From: Alloprevotella sp. OH1205_COT-284
GTDB taxonomy: Bacteria; Bacteroidota; Bacteroidia; Bacteroidales; Bacteroidaceae
Assembly (NCBI RefSeq): GCF_003859795.1
Contig: NZ_RQYI01000001.1
Coordinates: 165,748-229,747, forward strand
DNA: 64,000 bases
Reading direction: 5' to 3'
Part shown: positions 15,623-23,713 of the stretch, piece by piece
Numbering within the stretch: the stretch's first letter is position 1
How the letters are laid out: every line of letters begins with the position of its first letter
Notes under the pieces: generated by a model
The model's input: only the letters and a program-made list of their open reading frames with translations
What the model was told of the DNA's origin: nothing
Databases searched by the model: none
Position numbers and translations under genes: made by a program

Positions 15623-17287
15623 ATGCGAAAAATATTTTCTTTTCTCCTTGTGCTAACGACGGTTTTTCCGCTCAAAGCGCAGGAAAACCATAATTTTGAA
15701 ACGGCCAAAGCCCTCGAAATTTTCAATGCCCTCTATCGGGATCTCGATCTTTTCTATGTAGACACGCTCAATGCCGAAAAGGCCGTGGGCGATGCCATTC
15801 TCTACATGTTGGGACGACTTGATCCTTACACGGAGTTTTATAAAGAAAACCGCACCGATGAGTTGCGCACGCTGACCACCGGAAAATATGCCGGAATAGG
15901 GTCGCCCATACGTTTTCACAAAGGATCGGATCGTTGTGTGTTCGATGCTCCTTACGAAGACATGCCGGCGGCAAAGGCCGGTGTCAGAACGGGCGATGTG
16001 ATCTTGAAAGTCAATGGTGAGGACGTGGGTGTTTGCGGAAAGCAAAGCCGTTCCGAATACACCGCCTCCGTCACCTCGCGTTTGCGCGGAGAGCCAGGCA
16101 CGTCGTTCATTCTCACCGTGAAACGTCCCGGCACGGAGAAACCGCTGCATCTCAAACTGACGCGCGAAACCATCAAACGTCCTTCCGTGTTGTACAGTAC
16201 ATTGCGTCCGGACGGCATCGGCTATGTGCTGCTCGACGGATATACGGAAGATACGGGTCGCGACATGAAAGCCACTCTTGAAGCGTTGAAAGGCAAAGGG
16301 GCAAAACGCCTTGTCTTAGATCTCAGATCGAATGGGGGAGGCTTGATGGGAGAAGCGGTGAAGGTGCTCAATCTTTTTCTTCCGAAAGGAAAACTCGTGC
16401 TCGAAACCAAAGGCAAGGATCCGGAATCCAATCAGACGCTGAAAACCAAAGATGACCCTTTCGATACGGAAATGCCGATTGCCGTGCTTGTGGATTATGC
16501 TACCGCCTCGGCGGCCGAAATTACTTCGGGAGGCCTGCAAGACTATGATCGTGCGGTGGTCGTCGGGCGTAGAACTTATGGAAAGGGATTGGTGCAAACA
16601 CCGCGCCCGTTGCCTTACGAAACGGTTTTGAAACTCACCACCTCAAAATACTACATTCCCTCCGGGCGATGTGTGCAGGCGTATGATTTCAAAAATCGCG
16701 GAGCCGACGGACAACCCAAGCACCTGCCCGACTCTCTCTGCAAAACCTTCAAAACGGCAGGCGGTCGACCGGTCAAAGACGGTGGGGGTATCATTCCCGA
16801 CATTATCGTGAAGCAAGACTCCCTGCCCAACCTCATCTCCTATCTCGGAGCTTCGGAGGAGTTGTTTGACTATGGCGTAGATTTCCGAAATCGTCATGCC
16901 TCTATCGCTCCGGCTCGTGAATTTTCGCTTTCCGATGAGGAGTTTGAGAACTTCAAACGCTTCATGGCCGCGACGAATTTTACTTATGACAATCAAACCA
17001 AAAATGCGCTCCAACTTGTGCGCCGTTGGGCGGAGTTTGAGGGCTATGCCGCCGAGGCCAAAGCCGAGTTTGAAGCCCTCGAAGCCAAACTCAGCCACAA
17101 ATTGGCCGATGATCTCGAACTGTGGAAGAAGGACGTGAAAAAGATTGTAGAGTTGACCATTGTCGCACACTACTACGGACAGCGCGGCATCGTGGAATAT
17201 ACGCTCGAACGGGATCCGGATTTCGATGCGGCGGTCAAAGTCCTCAACGATGAGGCGCGCTATAAGGCCATTTTGGGTAAAAAATAA
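15623..17287 (+). CDS. S41 family C-terminal processing protease
   Basis: Exported or periplasmic Ser-Lys protease of the CtpA/Tsp type, 554 residues from the ATG at 15623, which begins a signal peptide (MRKIFSFLLVLTTVFPLKAQ). A PDZ domain (GIGSPI to GDVILKVNGEDV) lies near residues 85-135. The peptidase core has the conserved Ser in TASAAEI (S296) and Lys in TYGKGLVQ (K321), a 25-residue spacing as in Tsp. The C-terminal 150 residues are helical and charged. An upstream ATG-like extension would overlap the kinase gene and bury the signal peptide, so I reject it. Confidence 0.93.
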   Translation: MRKIFSFLLVLTTVFPLKAQENHNFETAKALEIFNALYRDLDLFYVDTLNAEKAVGDAILYMLGRLDPYTEFYKENRTDELRTLTTGKYAGIGSPIRFHKGSDRCVFDAPYEDMPAAKAGVRTGDVILKVNGEDVGVCGKQSRSEYTASVTSRLRGEPGTSFILTVKRPGTEKPLHLKLTRETIKRPSVLYSTLRPDGIGYVLLDGYTEDTGRDMKATLEALKGKGAKRLVLDLRSNGGGLMGEAVKVLNLFLPKGKLVLETKGKDPESNQTLKTKDDPFDTEMPIAVLVDYATASAAEITSGGLQDYDRAVVVGRRTYGKGLVQTPRPLPYETVLKLTTSKYYIPSGRCVQAYDFKNRGADGQPKHLPDSLCKTFKTAGGRPVKDGGGIIPDIIVKQDSLPNLISYLGASEELFDYGVDFRNRHASIAPAREFSLSDEEFENFKRFMAATNFTYDNQTKNALQLVRRWAEFEGYAAEAKAEFEALEAKLSHKLADDLELWKKDVKKIVELTIVAHYYGQRGIVEYTLERDPDFDAAVKVLNDEARYKAILGKK

Positions 17288-17433
17288 AATAATGCTTCAA
17301 AGCAAGGAGATGACGGACGACTGTGTCCCTCGCTCCTTGATTGCACTTTCAATAAACCTTCATTCTGCTTCCTCACTCCCGACACTGCCGGCGTTTTCGT
17401 CCGATGCCGTGTCCGTAAAGCCCATTATTTCAC

Positions 17434-18705
17434 ATGAAACTTCTGCTTTTAGGCTCAGGCGGCCGCGAACATGCCCTTGCTTGGAAAATCGCACAAAGTC
17501 CCAAAATAGAACGGCTCTTCATTGCTCCCGGCAATGCGGGAACGGCATCTGTCGGAGAAAACGTGGCCATTGCGGCCGATGATTTCGCCGGCATCGCGCG
17601 TTTTGTGCGAGAAAATGGCGTGGATATGGTGATGGTCGGCCCCGAAGATCCTTTGGTCAAGGGGATTTACGACTATTTCCTTGCGCATGAAGACGTGAAA
17701 CATATTCCCGTCATCGGCCCTTCCAAAGCCGGTGCCGTGCTCGAAGGGTCGAAAGATTTTGCCAAGGCCTTCATGTCGCGTCACGGCATTCCCACGGCCG
17801 CTTATCGCACTTTTGACGGAACGCAGGTCGAAGAAGGCTGTGCTTTTTTGGCCACGCTCCAACCTCCCTATGTGTTGAAAGCCGACGGGCTTTGCGCCGG
17901 AAAAGGCGTGTTGATTCTTCCCACGCTCGAAGAAGCGCAACGCGAATTGCGAGAGATGCTCGGAGGTATGTTTGGCACTGCTTCGAGCCGAGTGGTGGTC
18001 GAAGAGTTTCTTTCCGGCATCGAATGCTCGGTTTTTGTCATCACCGACGGCACGAACTATAAAATTCTCCCCGAAGCCAAAGACTATAAGCGCATCGGAG
18101 AGGGAGATACCGGTCTGAACACCGGAGGTATGGGGTCGGTGAGTCCGGTGCCTTTTGCCACTCCCGAATGGTTGGCGCGTGTCGATCGCGAAATCATCCG
18201 TCCCACGGTCGAAGGTTTGAAGCAAGAAGGCATTGTCTACAAAGGATTTATCTTCTTCGGATTGATCAACTGCGAGGGCAATCCGAAAGTCATCGAGTAT
18301 AATTGTCGCATGGGTGATCCCGAAACGGAAAGCGTGATGCTCCGCATCAAGAGCGATTTGGTAGATTTGTTCGAAGGAGTGGCGGCCGAAGATTTGGAAA
18401 CTCGTTCCATTGCCTTCGATGAGCGTGCGGCCGTCTGCGTGATGTGCGTGAGCGGTGGCTATCCTCAAACCTACGAAAAAGGATTTGCCGTCACCGATAC
18501 CGATATTGAGGGGAGTGTCGTTTTCCACGCCGGTACGACGCTGAAAGACGGACAGGTCGTGACCGACGGCGGACGGGTCATTGCCGTCAGCTCCTATGGG
18601 GCGACTCGCCAAGAGGCATTGAAGAAGTCTATGGAAGGAGCGGAACGCATTCGTTTTGAAAAGAAATACTTCCGTCGCGACATCGGTTTCGATCTCGATC
18701 TCTGA
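17434..18705 (+). CDS. purD: Phosphoribosylamine-glycine ligase (GAR synthetase)
   Basis: Second step of de novo purine synthesis: ATP-dependent joining of glycine to phosphoribosylamine. It is 423 residues, full length. The N-terminal [12 protein letters not shown] (residues 6-17) is the family start. The ATP-grasp core includes [10 protein letters not shown] and [11 protein letters not shown], and the metal-binding end reads [14 protein letters not shown] (near 288-301). No other pur gene is adjacent. The 146-nt gap upstream contains an imperfect CAAGGAG/CTCCTTG inverted pair but no clear promoter. Confidence 0.97.
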   Translation: MKLLLLGSGGREHALAWKIAQSPKIERLFIAPGNAGTASVGENVAIAADDFAGIARFVRENGVDMVMVGPEDPLVKGIYDYFLAHEDVKHIPVIGPSKAGAVLEGSKDFAKAFMSRHGIPTAAYRTFDGTQVEEGCAFLATLQPPYVLKADGLCAGKGVLILPTLEEAQRELREMLGGMFGTASSRVVVEEFLSGIECSVFVITDGTNYKILPEAKDYKRIGEGDTGLNTGGMGSVSPVPFATPEWLARVDREIIRPTVEGLKQEGIVYKGFIFFGLINCEGNPKVIEYNCRMGDPETESVMLRIKSDLVDLFEGVAAEDLETRSIAFDERAAVCVMCVSGGYPQTYEKGFAVTDTDIEGSVVFHAGTTLKDGQVVTDGGRVIAVSSYGATRQEALKKSMEGAERIRFEKKYFRRDIGFDLDL

Positions 18706-18759
18706 TATATGGTTGAGCCGCATCTCTTCTTAAAAATATTCCCTTAAACACCCCTGATT

Positions 18760-19713
18760 ATGCGAGAACGCACTTTCCGGCATCGTGTCGTCAATAGCGT
18801 GGCAACGCTGCCCGTCGTTGCCGTCGTCGGGGCATTGCTGTGGGTTTTGCCCGATTTCAAAGATCATTATCTTTGGGGCGGCCTTTTGGTAATAGGTGCG
18901 ATGACGTATATTCTCGTGGAGTGCAACAATCGTTTTCAGCTGTTGCGCATTCGCACGCAGATGACGGCTGCCGTTTTTCTGACGCTGTTTGCCGTTTTCC
19001 CCGAACTGCACCGTCTGTCGTGGAGTTTTCTGCCGGTTGTTTGTTTGCAGTTATGTTATGTCGTTTTGTTCAACGCTTACGGCGAACATGAGCCTCAGGG
19101 ACTGCTGTTTCATGCGTTTTTGTTTTTGAGCCTCGGAGCTTTCGTCTTTCCGCCGTTGCTATTGCTGCTTCCGTTTTTGGTCGTTTCTATCCATGTGCAG
19201 TTGAGGGCGTTGAGTTTCAAGGGACTGCTGGCCGGCTTTTTGGGATTGCTGTTGCCTTTGTGGATATATCTCCCGGTGTTGCTCCGAGAGGGGCGTTTCA
19301 ATGTTTCGGAACTGCTCCTTTGGTGGAACAGACAGCTTCCCCGTCTTTCGGATTATTCCTCTGTGCCTTTGGCGCATGGAGTGGGGTGGGGGATACTCGT
19401 TTTCCTCGGTTTGATTTCGATTTTGCATTTTCTGAGCACCTCTTACAACGACAAAATACGCACTCGTCAGTATTTCTACTTTCTGCTCGTTCAAGAGTTT
19501 CCGCTTGTGGCTTTGACATTGCTCTATCCCCATGCGTTTTCTGTGCTTTTCCCTCTGCTTATTCTCAACAACAGCCCATTCATCGCCCACTACTTTGCTT
19601 TGGCACGTGGGCGCGGCCTTAATTTTTGGTTCTGTCTGTGGCTGTCGGTCGTGATGATGACGGGAGTGGCCAATTATTTTGATTTATGGAATCTGTTCTG
19701 CAATTTTTTATAG
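18760..19713 (+). CDS. Polytopic membrane protein of unknown function
   Basis: 317 residues with about eight to ten hydrophobic segments (for example VATLPVVAVVGALLWVLP, GLLFHAFLFLSLGAF, GLLAGFLGLLLPLWIYLPVLL) and few conserved polar motifs. It resembles the Bacteroidota inner-membrane proteins filed under DUF6427 in general layout, but I cannot confirm that. It follows purD by 54 bp, and its end overlaps the start of the YqaA-like gene by 28 bp, so the two are probably translated together. Confidence 0.7.
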   Translation: MRERTFRHRVVNSVATLPVVAVVGALLWVLPDFKDHYLWGGLLVIGAMTYILVECNNRFQLLRIRTQMTAAVFLTLFAVFPELHRLSWSFLPVVCLQLCYVVLFNAYGEHEPQGLLFHAFLFLSLGAFVFPPLLLLLPFLVVSIHVQLRALSFKGLLAGFLGLLLPLWIYLPVLLREGRFNVSELLLWWNRQLPRLSDYSSVPLAHGVGWGILVFLGLISILHFLSTSYNDKIRTRQYFYFLLVQEFPLVALTLLYPHAFSVLFPLLILNNSPFIAHYFALARGRGLNFWFCLWLSVVMMTGVANYFDLWNLFCNFL

Positions 19714-20147
19714 ACAACGGTACGGTTGGCATGTTTCTCTCCGCCTTTTTGGCCGGCAGTGTCGTTCCGCTTTCTTCCGAGTTTGTTTTGATGGGTTTGG
19801 TGGCCGTCGGAGGTACTCCTTTCGAACTGTTGTTTTCTGCCACCGCAGGCAATACGCTCGGTTCGTGTTTTAATTACTGGTTGGGAAGTTTGGGCAAGGA
19901 GGAGTGGATTGAGCGATGGACGAAAATCAAACCCGAACAGCTCGAACGCGGCAAGCGTCATGTCCGCCGTTTCGGATATTGGGCAGGACTGATGGCATGG
20001 ATTCCTGTTTTGGGTGAACTGATTACGGTCGCTTTGGGCTATTTGCGCACCAATTTCCCACTGACCATGTTCACCATATTTGTGGGTAAATTGGTGCGCT
20101 ATTGGCTCATCATTGCCGCCACGACCGGTGCTTTGTCTTTGTTTTGA
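19686..20147 (+). CDS. YqaA-type DedA-family membrane protein
   Basis: 153 residues, small DedA/SNARE-associated superfamily member (YqaA group), inner membrane. Seen: FLSAFLAGSVVPLSSEFVLMG near 17-37, GNTLGSCFNYWLG near 55-67, and FGYWAGLMAWIPVLGELITVALGYLR near 96-121, the family's G-x(n)-P-x-GE-type re-entrant region. Family members are tied to lipid flipping and membrane homeostasis; this protein's role is unknown. It overlaps the preceding membrane protein gene. Confidence 0.82.
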   Translation: MESVLQFFIDNGTVGMFLSAFLAGSVVPLSSEFVLMGLVAVGGTPFELLFSATAGNTLGSCFNYWLGSLGKEEWIERWTKIKPEQLERGKRHVRRFGYWAGLMAWIPVLGELITVALGYLRTNFPLTMFTIFVGKLVRYWLIIAATTGALSLF

Positions 20148-20169
20148 ACCTTCTCTTTGTTTTCTGCTT

Positions 20170-21033
20170 ATGTTGAAGTCTCTTTTTGCCTGTATGGCTC
20201 TTGTCGGTTTGTTTGCGTCTTGTTCCGAAAATCTGCACGACAAGTTGCTGGTATCTGTCAGCATCGATCCGCTTCGCTATTTTGTGGAGTCCGTTGGCGG
20301 TGATCGTTGTCAGGTGAACACGCTTGTGCCGTCCGGTGTCAGCCCCGAAACTTATGAGCCGACGCCCAAGCAGGTGGTGGAAGTCAATGAGAGTGCCGTT
20401 TATTGCACGATCGGCACGCTCGGCTTTGAACACACACGTCTGCAACAACTCACACACAACAATCCCCGACTGCTCATCGTGAATGTGTCCGACAGCATCG
20501 CTCCGCTGCTCACGGAGGGCGATTGTTGCAAAACCGACGGGCATCATCATGCCGACGGCATGGATCTTCATACTTGGCCTTCAACCACATCGGGGCGGAG
20601 AATAGCCAAAAATGTGTTGAAAGCCCTTTGTGCCGCCGACTCGATGAATGCTGCAACCTATATTGCCCGCCACGACAGCCTCGTGCGGCATATCGACACG
20701 ATAGAAACCCAAGTGCGCGAGCAGCTTAAAGATCTCGAACATCGCACGTTTCTCATTTATCATCCGGCACTCGGCTATTTCGCGCGCGATTTCGGGCTGA
20801 GGCAGATTTCTGTCGAACAAGACGGAAAGGAACCCTCCGTGGAGAGAATGCAACAACTGATTCGGCAATCTCGTGCCGAAGGCGTAAAAGTAGTGTTCGT
20901 CCAAGAAGAGCATGCCGGAAGGGCTGCACGACGCATTGCCGAAGCCATTGGCGGGCGCGTGGTGAGCATTGCTCCCCTTTCTCGCGATTGGGACAAACAA
21001 TTGCTCCACATCGCACGTTCGCTCGCCGAATAG
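20170..21033 (+). CDS. Metal ABC transporter substrate-binding lipoprotein (ZnuA-like)
   Basis: Cluster A-I metal-binding lipoprotein, 287 residues from the ATG at 20170. Signal and lipobox: MLKSLFACMALVGLFASC. Family features are VSIDPLRYFVESVGGDRCQVNTLVPSGVSPETYEPTP (residues 34-70, with the usual first ligand His replaced by S-P-E-T), a His-rich loop DGHHHADGMDLHTW near 124-137, YHPALGYFARDFGL, and VVFVQEEHAGRAARRIAEAIGG. Zinc or manganese is the likely cargo. The ATPase follows at once; no permease gene is adjacent. Confidence 0.85.
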   Translation: MLKSLFACMALVGLFASCSENLHDKLLVSVSIDPLRYFVESVGGDRCQVNTLVPSGVSPETYEPTPKQVVEVNESAVYCTIGTLGFEHTRLQQLTHNNPRLLIVNVSDSIAPLLTEGDCCKTDGHHHADGMDLHTWPSTTSGRRIAKNVLKALCAADSMNAATYIARHDSLVRHIDTIETQVREQLKDLEHRTFLIYHPALGYFARDFGLRQISVEQDGKEPSVERMQQLIRQSRAEGVKVVFVQEEHAGRAARRIAEAIGGRVVSIAPLSRDWDKQLLHIARSLAE

Positions 21034-21096
21034 GCCTCAATGCGTTTGCTCGCCTGTCTTTTTGTTTTTTGTTGCCGTATGTCTTCCTCCTGCCCC

Positions 21097-21708
21097 ATGC
21101 AACTGTTGTCGCTACATCATGTCACTGCCGGTTATGACCGTCGCCCTGTGCTCTCCGATTTTTCGCTGGTTGTTTCCGACCGTGATTTTATCGTGTTGAG
21201 AGGAAAGAACGGCGGCGGAAAAACCACCCTTCTCAAACTTCTTGTCGGCCTGCTGACCCCTATGGAGGGGCGTGTGGAGCGTGCGCCGAAGCTCACCTTG
21301 GGCTATTTGCCGCAATATCGGAGCATCGATCGCCGTTTTCCCATAACGGTCGAAGAAACTGTTCGGAGCGGTCTTCAAAGTTCGCTTCGTTGGTGGCAGC
21401 GTTTCGGCAGTTCTCATCGGGCAACGACGTTGCGGCAACTTGAAAAGCTCAATTTGCTCCACCTCGCCCGGCGTCCCATACACACCCTTAGCGGCGGCCA
21501 ATGGCAGCGCACCCTTTTGGCGCGTGCGCTGGTGAGCAGTCCCCAACTGCTGCTGCTCGATGAACCCGATACGCATTTGGACGTTCAGGCCAAGGGAGAG
21601 CTGTATGCCGCTCTCTTGCGTGAACACCAATCTCGCGCCATCGTGATAGTGAGCCACGACAATACAATTCCGTTGTCCCCCGAAGCACGCATCGTGGAGG
21701 TCGGATGA
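21097..21708 (+). CDS. Metal ABC transporter ATP-binding protein (ZnuC-like)
   Basis: ABC ATPase, 203 residues from the ATG at 21097 (MQLLSLHHVTAGYDRRPVL), which is where the family's first strand begins. Earlier in-frame ATGs at 21040 and 21079 would add a cysteine-rich hydrophobic lead that makes no sense for a cytoplasmic ATPase. Walker A is GKNGGGKTT (slightly off GxxGxGKST), signature LSGGQWQR, Walker B LLLLDEPDTHLD, H-loop IVIVSHD. It is short (no C-terminal extension). It probably energises uptake with the upstream lipoprotein, but the ZnuB permease is not here. Confidence 0.88.
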   Translation: MQLLSLHHVTAGYDRRPVLSDFSLVVSDRDFIVLRGKNGGGKTTLLKLLVGLLTPMEGRVERAPKLTLGYLPQYRSIDRRFPITVEETVRSGLQSSLRWWQRFGSSHRATTLRQLEKLNLLHLARRPIHTLSGGQWQRTLLARALVSSPQLLLLDEPDTHLDVQAKGELYAALLREHQSRAIVIVSHDNTIPLSPEARIVEVG

Positions 21709-21742
21709 GTGTTCTCTTCATCTTTTACGATTTTATCTCCTT

Positions 21743-21776
21743 TTTGCAGCGGTTTGATAAAAAAGCACTATATTTG
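21743..21776 (+). promoter_or_regulatory. Promoter of outer-membrane barrel gene
   Basis: TTTG (21743-21746), 22 nt, TATATTTG (21769-21776), about 97 nt before the ATG at 21874. Confidence 0.6.
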
Positions 21777-21873
21777 CAATCGCCTCCCTATGGTCATATG
21801 GGCATCTTTGCCGCCGACTTTTTCGGAGGAAACCGTTCACATCAACTTTCTTTTTTCTCTCAACAACAATTTT

Positions 21874-22383
21874 ATGACAATGAAACGAATTTTACTGCTC
21901 ATGGGCATTGTCTTTTTCGGTATGACGGCAATGGCTCAAAAGGATAGCAAGTCCATAAGTCTGAATCTGGCCTATGGCACAGAAGTCAAAAACGTCGGCG
22001 TCGGCTTGAAAGGAGCTTACTTCATCACCGACGAGGTGCGGGCAGAGCTCGGATTTAACCGTTTTCTCAACAAAAGCAACACCAACATGTGGGACATCAA
22101 TGCCAATCTCCACTATGTGTTCAACCTCTCCGAAAAAGTGGCTTTCTATCCCATTCTCGGTTTCACCCTTACCAACTGGGGAGCGGCAAGAGAAGTGACG
22201 GACAATGTGACGAACAAAACGGAAAAGATTTGGAGTTATAGCAGCCGTTTGGGTGCCAACTTCGGTCTTGGAGCGCAATACAACATCAGCGATCGTGTTT
22301 TCTCGCTTTTGGAAGTGAAGAAGCAGGTGGTCAGCGACTACGATCAAACCGTCGTATCTCTCGGCATCGGCATGCGATTTTGA
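21874..22383 (+). CDS. Small outer-membrane beta-barrel protein
   Basis: 169 residues from the ATG at 21874 (a second ATG lies 6 nt on), with a signal peptide MKRILLLMGIVFFGMTAMAQ. The mature part is an alternation of aromatic and polar strands (LNLAYGTEVKNVGVGLKGAYF, LHYVFNLSEKVAFYPILGF, LGANFGLGAQYNISDRVF) ending in F (SLGIGMRF), the typical BAM recognition end of an eight-stranded OmpA/OprF-type porin-like barrel. Specific function unknown. It has its own promoter and terminator. Confidence 0.85.
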   Translation: MTMKRILLLMGIVFFGMTAMAQKDSKSISLNLAYGTEVKNVGVGLKGAYFITDEVRAELGFNRFLNKSNTNMWDINANLHYVFNLSEKVAFYPILGFTLTNWGAAREVTDNVTNKTEKIWSYSSRLGANFGLGAQYNISDRVFSLLEVKKQVVSDYDQTVVSLGIGMRF

Positions 22384-22404
22384 ACACTCCCCCCGACTCT
22401 CCGC

Positions 22405-22459
22405 CACATCCCTCCCCGCATCTTCCTTATTCGGAAGCAGGGAGGGATGTGTCTTTTTT
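22405..22459 (+). terminator. Terminator of outer-membrane barrel gene
   Basis: Perfect 12-bp stem CACATCCCTCCC/GGGAGGGATGTG with an inner smaller pairing in the loop (CTTCC/GGAAG), followed by TCTTTTTT. Confidence 0.85.
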
Positions 22460-22507
22460 GATGTGGCGAAGCCGTAAGCAAAGCCGCTCTTGTTGTCGTC
22501 GCGTTTC

Positions 22508-23000
22508 CGATGAAACCGCCTTTTTCGGGTGCATTTCCCCCTATAATTTTATTTTTTGCCGTTTTGCCTTCACTAAAACGCATATCGCGTTGATTATGAG
22601 TTCGTTTTGTGCGAAGGCAAGTGAAGGCAAACGCCCGGAAGATTTTGTAATATGCTGAATTTCAGTAATTCCCGGTGAAGGCAAATCCCTCGTTTTGCTT
22701 TCACCTGCTTCCGCCATTGCGGTGCGTAAATTCTCCTTTTTCGAGGCGGTGAAGGCAAAATTTAGCTCCAATAGGTTGATTGGCAGGGAGTTGGGAGAAG
22801 GACTTTTGTTTTGCCTTCACTTGCCTTCACCGTAAACTTTCTGGTGTTCAGTGCTTTGTGCTGTTTTGCGGAGGCAGTGAAAGCAAAATGTTATCACAAG
22901 GAATACGCGCGTGCGCGCGAAAGAGGCCGTTTTTCCGATTTGTCGGGAGGTAGATTTCCCTACCTCAGAGCCGGAATTTTCTACAAGCCGTGTAGAAAGA
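22508..23000 (+). repeat. Family A intergenic element, copy 1
   Basis: It starts at CGATGAAACCGCC and runs to 21-nt units near 22.95-23.0 kb. The core carries GTGAAGGCAAAA-type iterons in alternating orientation: minus 22562-22573; plus doublet 22611-22631; plus 22675-22685; minus 22693-22704; plus 22749-22760; minus doublet 22809-22830; plus 22877-22888. Then comes an alternating purine/pyrimidine tract (CGCGCGTGCGCGCG, 22906-22919) and the CCTCAGAG..GGAATTTTCTA units. CTGAATTTCAG lies at 22655-22665. No conserved open frame. Confidence 0.8.
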
Positions 23001-23250
23001 AATAGCTCCATGGCAAAACACCCTGCGATGCCCTTGCGAGAGATTCGGCCGGAGGTTTTCCCATCGGCGATAAAGTGGGGAAAAGTAGATTTTGAAAGAG
23101 GAAACGCCCGGCCGTCACCCAAAAACCGACGGCAAACAACCCTTCGGGCGACAAAAATGGCAGAATGACGGAGCGATATTTGAAAAACCTGCAACTCGAA
23201 TGCACAAAATGAGGTGTTTTGCGCAAAAAACGGCAAATAATCACGCTATC
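23001..23250. other. Non-coding sequence between family A copy 1 and acpP promoter
   Basis: No gene seen. It contains short words shared with the 4.1-kb gap (GTAGATTTT, GGAAACGCC) but nothing long enough to call a repeat. Confidence 0.5.
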
Positions 23251-23251
23251 A

Positions 23252-23283
23252 TTTGTTTATCTTAAATATAAAGTCTATTTTTG
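23252..23283 (+). promoter_or_regulatory. Promoter of acpP-fabF
   Basis: TTTG (23252-23255), 20 nt, TATTTTTG (23276-23283), about 54 nt before the acpP ATG. Confidence 0.82.
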
Positions 23284-23337
23284 CCGACGTAATTGTTTCA
23301 AACAACAGAATTACTAATTATAAAACAATCTAAGAAC

Positions 23338-23571
23338 ATGTCTGAAATTGCAGAAAAAGTAAAGGCTATCATCGTTGAAAAGCTCAGCGTTGACGCAGCT
23401 GACGTGAAAGACGAAGCAAGCTTCACCAATGACCTCGGTGCCGACTCTCTCGAAACCGTGGAACTCATGATGGATCTCGAAAAGGAATTCAACATCACCA
23501 TCCCCGAAGAAGTTTCCGAAAAGATCTCCACCGTAGGTGAGGCTATCGAATACATCAAAGCCAACGTATAA
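23338..23571 (+). CDS. acpP: Acyl carrier protein
   Basis: 77 residues, acidic four-helix carrier for fatty acid synthesis. The 4'-phosphopantetheine attachment serine is S37 in [10 protein letters not shown], the family's DSL motif. Start [16 protein letters not shown] at 23338; the frame is open upstream but without family support. It is followed after 142 nt by fabF, its usual partner, with a hairpin in the gap that could tune the ratio of the two products. Confidence 0.97.
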   Translation: MSEIAEKVKAIIVEKLSVDAADVKDEASFTNDLGADSLETVELMMDLEKEFNITIPEEVSEKISTVGEAIEYIKANV

Positions 23572-23623
23572 ATCACGGCTGCGCCATGAGTCGGCCTCCT
23601 TTTCGGGCAGACTTGTAAAACTG

Positions 23624-23674
23624 AATGTGCTAATGTGTTTGGATTTCTTTCAGAGTCATACATATTAGCACATT
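23624..23674 (+). terminator. Hairpin between acpP and fabF
   Basis: Arms AATGTGCTAATGTG and CATATTAGCACATT (one G-U) around a 23-nt loop, with no real T-run after it. More likely a partial terminator or processing/stability element than a full stop. Confidence 0.45.
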
Positions 23675-23713
23675 TAAGCATAACTCCACCCCCTTCCCAC
23701 ATCATTCATACTT

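Noticed and set aside
22562..22888. CRISPR or tandem-repeat reading of the GTGAAGGCAAAA iterons
   Set aside because: Iterons are on both strands, 12 nt long and irregularly spaced, unlike any CRISPR array.
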